A stretch of DNA of 64,000 nt from Euglena gracilis. Its lineage: Eukaryota > Euglenida > Euglenophyceae > Euglenales. The stretch is from positions 63,628,257-63,692,256 of the forward strand of contig CP154956.1 of NCBI GenBank assembly GCA_039621445.1. Reading direction: 5' to 3'. The notes under the pieces are model-generated. The model saw only the letters and a list, made by a program, of their open reading frames with translations, was not told where the DNA came from and searched no databases. A program made the position numbers and the translations under genes. Below, in pieces: positions 30,237 through 41,841 of this stretch (position 1 is its first letter; each line of letters starts with the position of its first letter).

Positions 30237-31290
30237 TCACCCTGGCAAGAGAAGTGGCCCGCCAGCTGGCCTGGGATGCCGTGGCGGAGCCATCTGGAGC
30301 GGTGGATCCCCAAGGCGTTCGCAAGTGGCTGCGTATTTGCGGCCTTTTTCAGCTTCCTGTAGTTCGTGCCACCGTGCCACCGCTTCTTTTGTGGAGACCG
30401 GATTGGCTGGCTGGAGCGGGTGACGCACCGTGACATCCAGTGCTGCGGGTCCGTCAGCATCGTATCTGGTAATGAAGACGTCGCCTGGCCTCGTCCGGTT
30501 GTCTACCACCTCTTCTCGTCGTGCCATGAATCCCGCCTTCCTTGCAAGCTCCAGGACGAACGTTTGAAGGGCACCATGTCGCCGCAAAGTGTTGTTTTTT
30601 GGGCAGCAAACAAGGTGATTTCCCCCAACCTCCATTTGCTGGTGGCAGCGAGGGCATTGTGGCAAGGAACATCTGGCACTGTCGGGCAAATTGGGCACCC
30701 TAGGGACCATTGCGTCAGCGCTCGGAATTCGCTGGTGGAATGAGTGTTTTCAGAGGAGCAGAGGGATTAACTGCTGCCCAGGCCATGGCGTGCGGTTTCC
30801 GCTGGCAGGTAAAACGAACAGCGTCGTTTCCTGCAAAGCTGCCCAAAAGTAGGTCAGCCCGGACTTTTACGACCTCATCTATCCAAAAATTTCTGTTTCA
30901 TCATTGTGGGGGACAAGGAACCCACTTTGCTTGGGTCCGCCAGGATGTCAATGAGAGGTGCCAATCCTTTGGTGAGGCCCGAAATCAGCAGGCCCGTCTC
31001 GCCGTAGTCTCGTGGAAGCTGAGGGCAGCCTTCCGGTAGGCCCAGAGTGCTATCTACTCGGGAGAGGAAATCCACGATAGCCGCCCATCTGGCCGGTGTT
31101 CTGGCTACTTCTGGGTCTCGGATCCCAAGCCCTCCCAAGCGGACCGGCAGTGAGGCTTGCGACCATTGTTTGTCATCCATTGGGCGGGCGGTGATGACCG
31201 ACATTGTGTCCCGTAGGTAGGATGCTAGGATGCTGGAGAAGGAATGGCACTGTACTTTGGCTGCCGAGATGCGCCTGCTCTGGGAGATGC
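30237..31290 (-). pseudogene. Non-LTR retrotransposon pol, C-terminal half with endonuclease-like domain
   Basis: From about 31290 the minus strand reads RISAAKVQCHSFSSILASYL, QASLPVRLGGLGIRDPEVAR, RWAAIVDFLSRVDSTLG and GETGLLISGLTKGLAPLIDI. After a frameshift near 30875 it reads VKVRADLLLGSFAGNDAVRF. Then come CPRCHQQMEVGGNHLVCC (a C-x2-C...H-x3-4-C cluster) and RTRPGDVFITRYDADGPAAL, DVTVRHP. The last part resembles the RPD...LDVTV core of restriction-like endonuclease domains in some non-LTR elements. A stop near 30712 and the frameshift make it inactive. It is the most complete 3' half in the window. Confidence 0.78.
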
Positions 31291-31349
31291 TACCTTGTAT
31301 GGTGATATTTTTGGGAACCCCCCTCTGGGCCACTTGGGAAAGAAAAAAA

Positions 31350-32235
31350 TACCCTCACCCCCCCCTCAAAGTGACCCCCCCCTTGGAGTGGCCAAAAAAT
31401 TTTGGCAAATTTGTTTCCCCCCCTCAAAGTGGCCATTTTTTCTTGGCGGCAAAGGCGCCAAACAGGGTTGACGTTTTTTTTGTTTTTTTTAAAAAATAAA
31501 CAAAAAAACATGTTTTTTTAAAAAAAACGCAAAAAAACATGTTTTTTTTGAAAAAGCAAAAATTGACCTTTTTCCTTGCGAAATGACCATTTTTTGAAGA
31601 AAATTTTTCGCGGGTGGTTCGGGTCACGAGGGGAGGGGTTTCCGGGGAGGTCACAGGGGGGGGGGGTCACGAGGGGGGGGTCACATTTTCGGTGGCCAGA
31701 TTAGAAATCACCGAAAACGAATTTTTGGGAAAAAATCCTTTTTAGGCTCCAAAATGGGAATCCCCCAAACGAAAATTAGGAAATCTACCGGAATATTTTG
31801 TCAAATTAGGCATCACCGGCCAAGTTTTTCAGAAAAAATGGCCGAAACGGGTCTTAGGTCGGGTTGGGGGAGGGGGGTCATGGGGGGAACACCCCCTGTG
31901 AAGTTTTTTTTTTCAAACGTGTGAAAGTATTTTCAAGTCTGTGTTTTCTGGTGCAAAAAATCATGCTTTCAACCCAAAAAAATGAATGTTGTAGAGATAA
32001 AAAATGCACTTTTTCCCAAAAAAAAAACATTGCAAAAAGATTTTCCCCCAAACCCTCCATGACGTTTTTTTTTGCTTTTTTTGAAAAAACATATTTTTTT
32101 AAAAAAAACAAGCTGTCAACCTTGGCGCCAAAGCCCAAAAATTGACCCCCCCTCCAAAGCGTCCCCTCCCCCAAAGTGGCCATTTTGGGGTTCTGTGGTG
32201 CCTGGAGGGCGACCACTTTGAGGGGGGGGGGGGTA
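31350..32235. mobile_element. CAAAGTGGCC element carrying a nested hAT MITE
   Basis: TACCCTCACCCCCC at the left and an AGGGGGGGGGGTA right end (homologue of 17822). Without the 662-bp insert it is the same as 17616-17822. Confidence 0.75.
31463..32124. mobile_element. hAT-like MITE, copy 2, exact 8-bp duplication
   Basis: Ends CAGGGTTGAC and GTCAACCTTG; direct duplication GCGCCAAA at 31455-31462 and 32125-32132. The homologous locus at 17721-17728 has a single GCGCCAAA with identical flanks, so excision of exactly this unit restores the empty site. Interior as in 14071-14726, including the GTGACC-run block. Confidence 0.93.
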
Positions 32236-32415
32236 TGTCAAACTCCATTGGGGTTCGGCAGCAAAGTTCGGTTCAGAGGTTCGGCAGGTTCGGCATGGCA
32301 AAATGGGGACCCCTGGTCAGCCAACCCCCTCGGCACGGCATGCCGAACCATACCAATGAATTTTCCTTTGGGAAATTCCGGCTGTCTGCCACGGTGGACA
32401 CCCCCCCCCAAGGAC

Positions 32416-33272
32416 CAGGGTTGGATGGTTAATCGAAAAACGGTTAATCGCTTGTGACCCCCAGTTAATCGATCGTTTGTGGGGAGGACAATTAACCATG
32501 GTTAATCGAAAAACGGTTAATCGCTTGTGGCCCCCCCAGTTAATCGACCTTTTTTTGGCAGCAATCAAACATGTCTTGGGTTTGGGAACATTTCTCTACC
32601 CTTTGGGGACTTACCATGCCCCCCCATTCAAGACCCCCCCCCTGGCCGGCCAAAGGCCGGCCCTTTGGCCAGGCCCGGGGGGCCTAGGGCCCCCCCTAGG
32701 ATTTTGGCTCCCGAGGGGGGGTCTTATATGGGGGGCATGGTAGACACTGGGTGGGGATGGACCCCGTTGTGTGTGGTAATTGAAGTTCCCTTTTGGAAAA
32801 GAGGCACTTTTCAACTGCAAAACCCAACATTACCCTTCGGAGGAGGGGTGGTAATTGTCATCAGATAAAAGAAGCTGTGACCCCAGTGATTTCCGCAATC
32901 GCCATAATGATTGCTCCGTTGATGCGCTCATGTTTGTGCAAATGAATTTACGCCAACTTGGCTATCTGACTCATTAGACAGGCAACGGAGATCCGTGTGG
33001 GTTTCTTTTTTTTTGGTTTGTTTGGCTCATGATCCATCCAATGAATGAGAGTCTGAGCTCTGGTTTGGGGATGATGGTTCCAGGCGCCAATTTGGCAAGG
33101 TGTACAACACTACTCAAGGGTGGGGACACTTTGAATTTTTTTTGTGGTGGTTAATCGAAATTAATCGAGGGAAAGGCACAGTTAATCGAAAATTGGTTAA
33201 TCGCTTGTTGACCCCCAGTTAACCATGGTTAATCGCTTCACCCCAAAAGTAACGGTTAATTGCCCAACCCTG
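32416..33272. mobile_element. hAT-like element with GGTTAATCG repeats (duplication not found)
   Basis: Ends CAGGGTTGG and CCAACCCTG. GGTTAATCG words in many copies inside both ends. Flanks do not show a matching 8-bp duplication, so the ends may belong to two elements. It contains the TACCATG element 32612-32742. Confidence 0.5.
32612..32742. mobile_element. TA-flanked TACCATGCC element
   Basis: Ends TACCATGCCCCCCC and GGGGGGCATGGTA. The middle is a long GGCC-rich palindrome (GGCCGGCCAAAGGCCGGCC) and GGTCTTATATGG. Confidence 0.7.
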
Positions 33273-33960
33273 CTCCAATGGGAACAGCTCGGGGAGGGGA
33301 ACAGCACCCCCCCAGGCCAAAGATACCCCCCATACTCTTACCCAAAATGTTGGCCTGGTCGACAATCTGGGGTGAAAAAACCCTGGGTGTTTATGTTCAT
33401 TCCTCTTTGATTTTTTTTTGGAGTCCACAAAAGCCTTTTTTCCCTAAATCTATTGGATAATCCTTGTTTCTTCTTTTTGCAGTTGTTCCGATGCCTTTCG
33501 ATGTGCTCCCACTCAAAGTCTATTGGCATGGGAAGACTTTGCCTTTCACTGGGATGACTTTGAATTTTGGTGATGAGACCCGGCATTTGACGCTCAGGGC
33601 TGGATACCGTTCCAAAGTGCACCAGAGATCGAGTTTGGCCCGCATCTTTGCCCCATTTGGCAGGGATTCCCCCGTATTAGGTGGCAGTGTCTCCCCCACA
33701 TCCCTTCAACGGGGGGGGGGGGGAGTCGGTTGACCCTTCAACAAGTCCCGACCCTTCAAGCTAGCCGTTTAGTCGACAAGTCAACGTTGAGGTTTTTTTG
33801 TCATTTTTTTCAAGAAGAATGTGTTTCGGGGGGAGGTGAGATTAACAAATGCACGTTGGTTTGAAATTGCAAACTTTTTGCTTTTTCACTTTAAAAAAAA
33901 AACAGAACGGTCCATGAGGGATGGGCAGTTTCCCCCCCCCTTAAGTCCGCGTCTCAGGCA
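33273..33960. other. No gene recognised
   Basis: An open + frame near 33500-33690 (GDETRHLTLRAGYRSKVHQR) has no family I know. The rest is spacer. Confidence 0.4.
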
Positions 33961-34127
33961 CAAGGACTCAAGACGGAGTCTGCGTCTTAAGACGCAGACT
34001 TTTTTCCAAAGTTCTGCGTCTTGAATTTCGATTTTGTTGGAGCCCCCCCCAATAAAACAGAAGAGGGGGTGAGTGCCGGGTTCATGACAGAACCGGTGTT
34101 CCCCACCCTTGTGGCGCAAGGCGGTAG

Positions 34128-34330
34128 ACTGGGGGGGGGGGGGGTAGTGGGTAGTCGGCCGACTAGTCGGCCGACTACCCAATTGGTCCGCCGACTAGGC
34201 CTAGTCGGTAGCTAGTCGGCGAGACAGGGGGGGGGGGGTAGTGGGTAGTCGGCCAACTAGTCGGCCGACTACCCACTCTAATGTACTAACGGGTCCAAAC
34301 CGCCGACTTTTAAGCCCCCCCCATGAAGAA
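34128..34330. repeat. TAGTCGGCCGACTA palindrome repeat, copy 1
   Basis: Nested palindromes of GTAGTCGGCCGACTAGTCGG with G runs, ending CCACTCTAATGTACTAACGG and CCGACTTTTAAGCCCC. Copy 2 is at 36750-36870. Confidence 0.75.
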
Positions 34331-34373
34331 AATCCAATGCAAACTAGTCGGTGGCTAGTCGGCGGTCATAAAA

Positions 34374-35229
34374 CAGGGCTGGATAGAGGTAGAGGGATAG
34401 AGGTAGAGGTGGAGGTAGAGGTAGAGGTAGAGGTCACCTCTACCTCTACTATCCCTCTATGTCACCTCAATGTGAAACTTTTAAGGAAAGTGGCTTATCA
34501 AAGAAAATTTATGCCAAATGAAGGCAATTTTATGGGGAAAATCAGAAATTGGCCATTCTTGTCCCAAATCTCTCATGGCAATTTTTGAAACCACCCATCT
34601 GCATATTTTTTCTCATTCCTAACCTAAATAAGCTGTGTTGAGATGCTACTATACCTTTTTGATTATTTCCCCCCCCCCACGGAGCCGGAAACCAGGGGGG
34701 GGGGGAATAATCGCCCGGGTCCCCCGCTGCAGGTATTTCCTCATCTAACCAACTTTCCGGGGAGGGGGAGGGAGAGGAAGTTGACATTGACGACGGCCTT
34801 GATGCCGAGTGTCCTGACGATGCTCCGGCTGCCGATGTCGATGCCATCGCTGCCCAGCTTAAACAATCTGCGCCCTCGTCGTAAGTGAGTTGAGCACAGC
34901 ATCAGGCGCATCAGCATCATGAGCACTTTCCTTTGCGTTTGTCACCCAGAAAGTCCAAAAATTTTGGGGGGGGAATAATCGCCCGGGTCCGGCTTTCCTG
35001 TTTTTGGGCCGAAAGTGGGGGGGGGGGGAATAATCGACCGGGGAAAATAATCGGAAAGGTATAGTAATTTGCCAAATTTGAGGCATTTGGAGCCTTTTGT
35101 GGCCCTTATTGGTGCCAATTTATGACATTTTATGGACATAGAGGTGACATAGAGGTAGAGGTAGAGGTAGAGGTGGTTGACATAGAGGTAGAGGACTTTC
35201 ACCTCCACCTCTACCTCTATCCAGCCCTG
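34374..35229. mobile_element. hAT-like MITE with TAGAGG subterminal repeats, copy 2
   Basis: Ends CAGGGCTGGATAGAGG and CCTCTATCCAGCCCTG, perfect inverted repeats extended by TAGAGG hexamers. CATAAAA flanks both sides (34367-34373, 35230-35236). The interior carries a nested word-and-run block (GATTATTCCCCC / GGGGAATAATCG, 34662-35050). Confidence 0.82.
34662..35050. mobile_element. GATTATTCCCC word-and-run element, nested
   Basis: TGATTATTTCCCCCCCC at the left, and GGGGGGGAATAATCGCCCGGG and GGGAATAATCG words at the right. Nested inside 34374-35229. Confidence 0.5.
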
Positions 35230-35850
35230 CATAAAAATGGTCTGTGGCGGGCCCAAATCACCCGGAAATGGTCCGGATGGGTCCAAATAAGTGTCTTACG
35301 CCTAAATAAACACCCCCAGATGGAAATCTTTGGTCAGTGGGGGGTCGGTGGGCCCTTGATGGGGGTCCGGAGGGGTAAAAAACCAATGATGAAACAGGGA
35401 TTACATGAAAATCCATAGAAATGCAAGCATTCTGCATCACGAGAGGCAGAAAACTCCCCCCTCCATCCCAATCCGAGCCTCAAATAACAAAATCCCTTCT
35501 GTGTTGGCAACATACTCGGGGGCTAAGACGTTTTTGTGGCTCACTTTGGCATAGGCGGGGGGGGTCTCCCCCCCCCCGCACCCCCCCCTCAAATAACAAA
35601 ATCCCTTCTATGTTGGCATGGTTGAGTTCGGACCTCGACAGGGGGGTCCCGCGGAACCCCCCCCCCCTGTGCCTGGGCTCCTATGGAGTCCTTTTTGTCC
35701 ATTGACGGCGAATTGTATTTGCAAAACAACTCAAAAGGGAAATGAACCAATGCAACTCATTTGTCAAAGGTTGGAATGAAGTGGGACATATTTGAAGGTC
35801 AATCAGCTTTTGCAGCAACAACATTTCGGTTTCAATACACATTTTGGTGG
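35230..35850. other. Spacer; no gene
   Basis: Contains a direct duplication of CTCAAATAACAAAATCCCTT (35477 and 35588) around a G/C-run stretch. Confidence 0.45.
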
Positions 35851-35851
35851 T

Positions 35852-36220
35852 TACCATGCCCCCCCAGATGTCCCCCCCCCCCTGAGCTAGTCTCATAGGG
35901 GGTGTATGGGACGGGGGGGGGACGCGGGGGGGGGGGGACGCGGGGGAGACGACATTTTTGGGACAGTGAAATTAAGAATTTGCTGCGAGAAAATTTTAGC
36001 CAAATTAGGATTCTACCACAACAAATTAGGACTAACCCACCCCAAATAGGAATCACCCACCGCAAGTTGGGAATCACCCACACCAAATTAGGAATCACCA
36101 ACCTCAAATTTGCCTGAAATTAGGAATCAGCCTCCTGAATTTGGCTGTCTCGAGAACAAAATTTTGGTTCCAAAGTGGGACGCGGGGGGGGATGCGGGGG
36201 AGACACCCCCATAGGGGGGA
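35852..36220. mobile_element. CCCCGCGTCCC element, inverted copy 2
   Basis: TACCATGCCCCCCC start, then GGGACGCGGGGG words, TAGGAATCACCNAC copies and the GTCTCGAGAACAAAATTT block of 29320-29670 in reverse. Confidence 0.62.
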
Positions 36221-36480
36221 CGGGAACAGCTCACTGTCATAGCACTTTTTATTCAGAAATTTCCATAAAAGTGCTCAAAAATCGACGTTTTTTTTGGAAA
36301 ATTTTCAACAAGTGACCCAGCGGTAAGAACTTTGTGCCAAGGCACAGGGGTGGCATTGCGGTGTTGCGTGCCAACCATGCTCGCACCACTTTAAATAATG
36401 CGGCGGTGTTTTACAGGATTAATTCGCATTTATGTTATGACATTGGCTTACTTTCTTGGCCAAAATACATTTCGTTCACT
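36221..36480. other. Spacer; no gene
   Basis: No recognisable feature before the ACGCCGG repeats resume at 36482. Confidence 0.4.
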
Positions 36481-36749
36481 TGGACGCCGGGTTTTGGACA
36501 GAATTGGCGTTCCCCACCCCTTTCTCACGGACAGAACTCTTTGGAAAAATGGGAATAGGTCGGGGGGGGGGGGGCTGGGTAGGAACGGCCAGGGACCCAG
36601 GCATCATTGTGCTGAGAAAACCAAAATGGGGAAGGCGAGCACATGTGTTTCTCAATACTCCCATGCCCGAAGGGGGGAACGCCGGTTCTGTCGCGAACCC
36701 CGTGTCCCTAAATGCCGCTTTAAACAAGGGTGGTGCCAAACGGTAGACT

Positions 36750-36870
36750 GGGGGTAGTGGGTAGTCGGCCGACTAGTCGGCGGATCAATTGGGTAGTCGG
36801 CCGACTAGTCGGCCGACTACCCACTCTAATGTACTAACGGGTCAAAACCGCCGACTTTTAAGCCCCCCCC
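36750..36870. repeat. TAGTCGGCCGACTA palindrome repeat, copy 2
   Basis: GGGTAGTCGGCCGACTAGTC units and the same CCACTCTAATGTACTAACGG tail as 34128-34330. Confidence 0.72.
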
Positions 36871-37127
36871 CGGGAAATTTTTTTGTCTAAATCACCTCAA
36901 CACCAGTTAAAACCCACCCAAATGGCTCCAGAACCCCCCAATCGGGGGTGAATATGCAAAAAAAATTGGGGGAAAATGTCCATTTTGGGCCACTTTTGAC
37001 AAAAGTACACCTCTCCCCATTGAATTTTCAATATAAGTCAAAATTTGCAGGTTTGGGACCCGAATTCAACTGCCTAGCCTCCATAACCAACATACCTTGC
37101 ATCAAAACCCCCCAAAAAATAAATGGC

Positions 37128-37815
37128 TAAACCCCCCCCCAAATATAAGACACCCCTCATTATAAGACCCCCCCCAAATATAAGACACCCTTTGGGGATT
37201 TTTGGGCCGACACCCAAATATAAGACACCCCCCAAATATAAGACACCCCTGGGCCAGCACCTACTTCTCCAAGTATAAGACACCCCTATGAAAGGCCTTC
37301 CACGGTAAGTGTGGAGCAGCAAGTCTCAAGGCGCGATGAAAACCACCAATGCACGTCCAGTCTACTGCTTTTGGGTGAAGCAACTGCTTTTTGGGTGTAG
37401 CAGGTCAAGGTTGAGAATCTATTATTTTGAACAGCAAGGAAGCGACCAATCCGCAAGTGGTGATGAATGACGTTCAGACAAATGTGCCAGTGTTCTTATT
37501 TTCCAATTTCTAGAAAATGAGGCAGTCCGTTGTGCCAAGTTCATCACCACTTGCAGATTGGTCGCTTTCAGCATACACACACTCTCCAAAGCGTCGGAAG
37601 ACGACCCGTCAGACATGAAGAAAACCCTATACATGAAGGTACAAGGACATTGGCACAACAACATACTTGCTGGAAAAGTGTCCAAATATAAGACACCCCT
37701 CAGTCATCCGCCTGAGACCCAAATATAAGACACCCCCCAAATATAAGACACCTTTTGGCGAAATTTGTCGACACCCAAATGTAAGACACCGGTGTCTTAT
37801 ATTTTGGGGGGGGGG
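37128..37815. mobile_element. ATATAAGACACC word-and-run element
   Basis: AACCCCCCCCCAAATATAAG and GACACCC words on the left and middle. The right end has GGTGTCTTATATTTTGGGGG. In the middle (37442-37565) is a separate inverted repeat (GCGACCAATCCGCAAGTGGT and its near complement). Confidence 0.6.
37442..37565. repeat. 26-bp inverted repeat
   Basis: GCGACCAATCCGCAAGTGGT followed by GATGAA, about 71 bases later complemented as TTCATCACCACTTGCAGATT and GGTCGC, with one mismatch. Confidence 0.75.
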
Positions 37816-38210
37816 GTGAATTTTGCCATTTGAGACTTTTTGGGCTAGTTTTTCGTCATTTTGTGCATTTTTTGAACCATTTTGGGCATTTTTTTTGGAC
37901 TTGTCATCGTGGGTTGTTTGGTGTCATATTTGACCCATTGAGGCTTCATTTTGGGTAGTTTTTTTTTTTTTGGCAGTTTGGCAACCGTTGTTGGGATATT
38001 TTCAACCGTTTTTGATAAAGTCTGGAAATACAGGCCTTTGGTGTTGTTTCGGGTTATTTCTGACCAGAACTGAATCTTGTCCATCCATTTTGGTCATTTT
38101 GGCTGCTGCACATAAATCTCCCATTGGAATTGGCAAAATAGGACGTTCACCAACTCAACGTGTGCACCATGGTGGTTGAACATAACGAACATTTGTGATT
38201 TTCATCCGCT
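37816..38210. other. AT-rich spacer
   Basis: TTTTGGGCATTTTTT-type words; no reading frame of interest. Confidence 0.4.
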
Positions 38211-38369
38211 GTCAAAGACGCAGTCTGTCCTGAGTCCCTGCACCTCTAATACGTGGACTTAAAAAACACTGCGTCTTAAGATGCAGACTTGACTAAGACA
38301 CAGATTTGAGCCTGTGTCTAAGACGCAGACTCCGTCTGACGGGAGAGTCTGCTAGGACGCAGTTTTTGA

Positions 38370-38600
38370 AAGGACCACCCCTCAAGGACTGCCCACAGGC
38401 CCAAGGGATGGTCAACGGCCGATCCAGGAATCGAACGGGGTCAAAAAAAATCAAAAATTCGAAAACCACACTTCTTTGACATTTTGGGTTGGTGGGCGAT
38501 GGTCCAAAAACGCGGTCCTTAACAAAAAAAAAACTTTTTGTCCAAGCACATTCAATGAAAAGTTCATAGGAAAATGGACACTCTATGTTTTTCGCATTTT
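38370..38600. repeat. Dispersed repeat shared with 45.2 kb, copy 1
   Basis: GGCCCAAGGGATGGTC, GCCGATCCAGGAATCGAAC, ACATTTTGGGTTGGTGGGCG and GCACATTCAATGAAAAGTTC appear in the same order at 45165-45420. The minus strand contains GTTCGATTCC, which resembles a tRNA-type B box. A SINE is possible but no A box is seen. Confidence 0.55.
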
Positions 38601-38929
38601 TGTCATTTTTCTTAAAAAATTCAAAAATCAGCATTTTTATTTATTCTTATTTATCATTTCACTTTGCTGTTTGGCACATTTTTTGTGATTTACCCGAATT
38701 TTGCATTTTTTGCAATTTTTTTGCCCTTTTTTCCACAAATTTTGAAGCTGACATTTTCCTCATGATCTTGCAATTGTTGTAAAATTTGATGCCATTTTTG
38801 GGGGAGGCATTTTTTTCTTTTTCTTTTTTGTGATTTTTTGTGCTTTTTCTCTCAGATTTTGTGCCTTTTTTGTGCATTTTTTGCATTTTTTCACGCATTT
38901 TTGCACGTTTTTTTTTTGAGGCCAGGCTT

Positions 38930-40200
38930 GCAAACCCCCTATTATAATGACATTTTTGTTGATTTTACCTCATTTTCGAAATATTTGGTTGTTGTGATTT
39001 TTTGGCCCCCAAAAAATGGCCCAAAAAAACAGCCTGCCAAAAGATGGCTTCTTCTCGGGCCAGGTGGGGAGTCACAGAAAAACCAAAATACGGTTAAACA
39101 GGGCTTCATTTTGAAGTTTTAAGCACTTTCTTTCATTTCGCTTCATGTTCGACATAATTCGAAAAAAAAATTATGTGGCCCAAAAACGGTCCCAAACGGC
39201 CAAAACGCACGTTATTGAGATGAGGCTGCCGAGTCGGGGTGATTTTGGCCAACTGTGGAGATACAGGACAACCAGGTACTGATTGATAGGGCGTTGTACA
39301 GGCTTGAATTCATCCTTTGGGCCCTTCAGACGACTCGGCGAGAACCAAGGTTTCCGACATGAACCAACTCCGCCCTGTGAAGTTGTCTTAGCGAGAAATA
39401 TCCCATGGTCCCCTGCATCTGTTTATACCTATGTTAATCCTCATTTTCCGTCTGGCACGAGTTACGCTCGTTTTAAATATATAATATTGGGCTTAGGTCC
39501 AAACAAGGGATTGTAATATAAGGTCTATCTACCAGCAAGTCTCCCCGAAAGGGGGGGGTAAAGTCACCCATAAAGGAGAAGAACCAGGTTTTCATTTGTG
39601 CTGGGCATTTTGCAATCAAAAACAACGTTCCCGGTGGCGCAGCCCAGCCCGGCACGGCCCATTGGCCTGGCGGCCCGGCCCAGCCAGCGCCCGGGGGCAG
39701 CCAGGCTTGAACTTAGGTCTCCAGGCACTTTGCTTGATTTTGCTTCATTTTTGAGATATTTGGCATTTCGCGATTTTTCGGGTCCAAAAAATGGCCCGAA
39801 ATGGGTCGAAAAATGATTTCAGGCCAGGTTTGGAGTTAAGGGAAAACCAAAATACCAGGGCGTCCTAAGCGTTTCATTTCATGTTTTAATTTTTTTCTTT
39901 CATTTTGCTTCATTTGTGAGATTTTTTGAAATTTTTTTTGGCTTTTTGGACCCAAACCAGGCAAAAAAATGGCTGAAAAAAAACACGACAAAAAAGGAGG
40001 CTGCAGATTCGGGCGTAATTTTGGCCAGCCGTGGAGATGGAGGGAAGGCAGGCATCTTTGGGTAGGACAGTGCACGGGCTTGAAGTCATCCATTGGCCCT
40101 TTTGAAGACTCGGCGGCCTTGAGGAATTGTTTCCAAAGTACTTGTTTTTTTGTTGGCAGATACGTTTATGGTCCCTGTTTTTGGACCTAGACACGGTAAA
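38930..40200. repeat. Diverged tandem units
   Basis: The block TTTTGCTTCATTTTTGAGAT, ATTTGG, then CCCAAAAAATGGCCC recurs at about 38962, 39728 and 39903. The block GATTTTGGCCAACTGTGGAG through CTTGAATTCATCC, then ACTCGGCG recurs at about 39240 and 40015. Confidence 0.6.
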
Positions 40201-41841
40201 ACAGGCTTGATGAGGACCAGATGCTCAGGTTAATACAGGGTAACTCGGTCCAGATAATTTGGATTAATGATGAAAGATGCGGAGGAACAAGGGGGATATT
40301 TCTCTCCAAGATCCTTGAGCGGGAGTCGGTTCATCCCAGAAGCCTTGGTTCTCCCGAAGTGACCCGAGAGGGGGGGGGGGGAAGGTCAGCAGGGGAACAA
40401 GTCAGGCGGAAGTTCAAGAGGCTTTCCTCCTCGCAGTTATCGAGGGACAAGATCTCAGCAACCCCCTCCCTTTTATGTACCAAAAAGGGCGGTTTTCAAT
40501 TTTTGAGCCCCCCCAGAGGGGGCTCATATGCACAAAACCTGGTCTTTAATGTTGTTTATTTGGCCAAAATCTTTCAGAAAGTATTAAGCCCCCAGAGATT
40601 ATCTCTTAGCCTGCCTGTGGTGCCTGAGGCAGGCTGTGTTTTAGTCGGGTGCCGACCCACCCCGGGGGGGGGGGGGTGCCTGCCTGGGCAGGCACTCCAA
40701 GGCACTCCCGATCCAACCCCCCCGGGGGGGGGGGGGGGGGGGGGGGGGGGGTAGGGCATACGGCCAAAAGTGCCCTAGCCGAATGCGCCGGGGAGCCCAA
40801 AATGGCCTATTTTCAAAGGAATGTGCCTGGGCACAGGCCGAAATCCGACCCCCCCCCAGGGGGGTAGTGCCTGCCTGGGCAGGCATTCATAGGCACTCCG
40901 GACCCCCCCTCCCCCCGGGGTTGGTAAAAAACAGCCTGGCCTGAGGTAGCAGATGGTTTCACACATATTTTTGCCAGCGGCTTTGCAGCCCAGCCCGGCC
41001 CGAGGACAGCTTGGGGGAGGGATAGGCTTCTTTTTGAGACTCCAGGGGTGGTCCCCCCCAGTGCATACCCTGGGGTTGCCAAGTCCTAATTTGATGTGGA
41101 AAGATCCTGAGTCTGAAAAAGGCTTTATATCTTCGCCTGAAACAAAAACAACAACAACCCAAGGGTCTGGGGGTGACCACAGTGCTTTTGGCGTTGTGGT
41201 CCCCAACAACTCTTCTGTTAAACTTGGAAGACCCTCCAGTGCCCGGGGGTGTGTGGGTGGTCCGGGGCTGGACCCCTCGGGAGACCGGGAAACCCAAGTA
41301 TGGTCTCGGTGTGAAATACTGAAAAACTTTTGGGAATGTCTGAGACGGACCAATTTTTGCTCACGTGGTTCCGCGCTGGGTGGTTGACTTTCATTGGGGG
41401 GGGGGGTCCGTACCGTGCCGAGGGGTCCGATTGGGGGGGGCCTGTGCCAACCCATACAGAAACAGTTCCCAAAAAGGCCAAAAATTTCTCAGGTTTGCAC
41501 CGAAATGAAGCATTTTCCATTCCATATGCCCCAAACACCAGTGGATATCTTAAAGAATGCAGAAAAAAACGGCAATTTTGGTGAATACACTTAAATATAA
41601 AACCTCAACGAAAATTTTCATTGAATCTTTTGAACACCCAAAATGAACCAATGACCTAAAGAAGGCATTTGCATTATCTCCATCACAATTTCCATCTGCC
41701 CCCATCTTTTATTTTAAAAAAAAGGTTTGTGACTCAGATGACTCCGGCTGCAGCTGGTGGACGTTTTAGCTAGTGGGTCTGATCCTCCAGCTGGCATTTT
41801 GGCTCTGTTGATGATTTTTTGTATCCCAAGAAATTTGGCAA
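40201..41841. other. No confident gene; G/C-run and GGGCAGGCACTCC repeats
   Basis: CTGCCTGGGCAGGCACTCC and related sequence occurs twice (about 40680 and 40870) next to long runs (about 26 G at 40727-40752). Frames at 40.2-40.5 and 41.0-41.4 kb are open for up to 177 codons, but run-derived or without a family. Confidence 0.4.

Noticed and set aside
38370-38480. tRNA gene or tRNA-derived SINE
   Set aside because: Only a B-box-like GTTCGATTCC on the minus strand; no A box or cloverleaf could be drawn. Kept only as a dispersed repeat.
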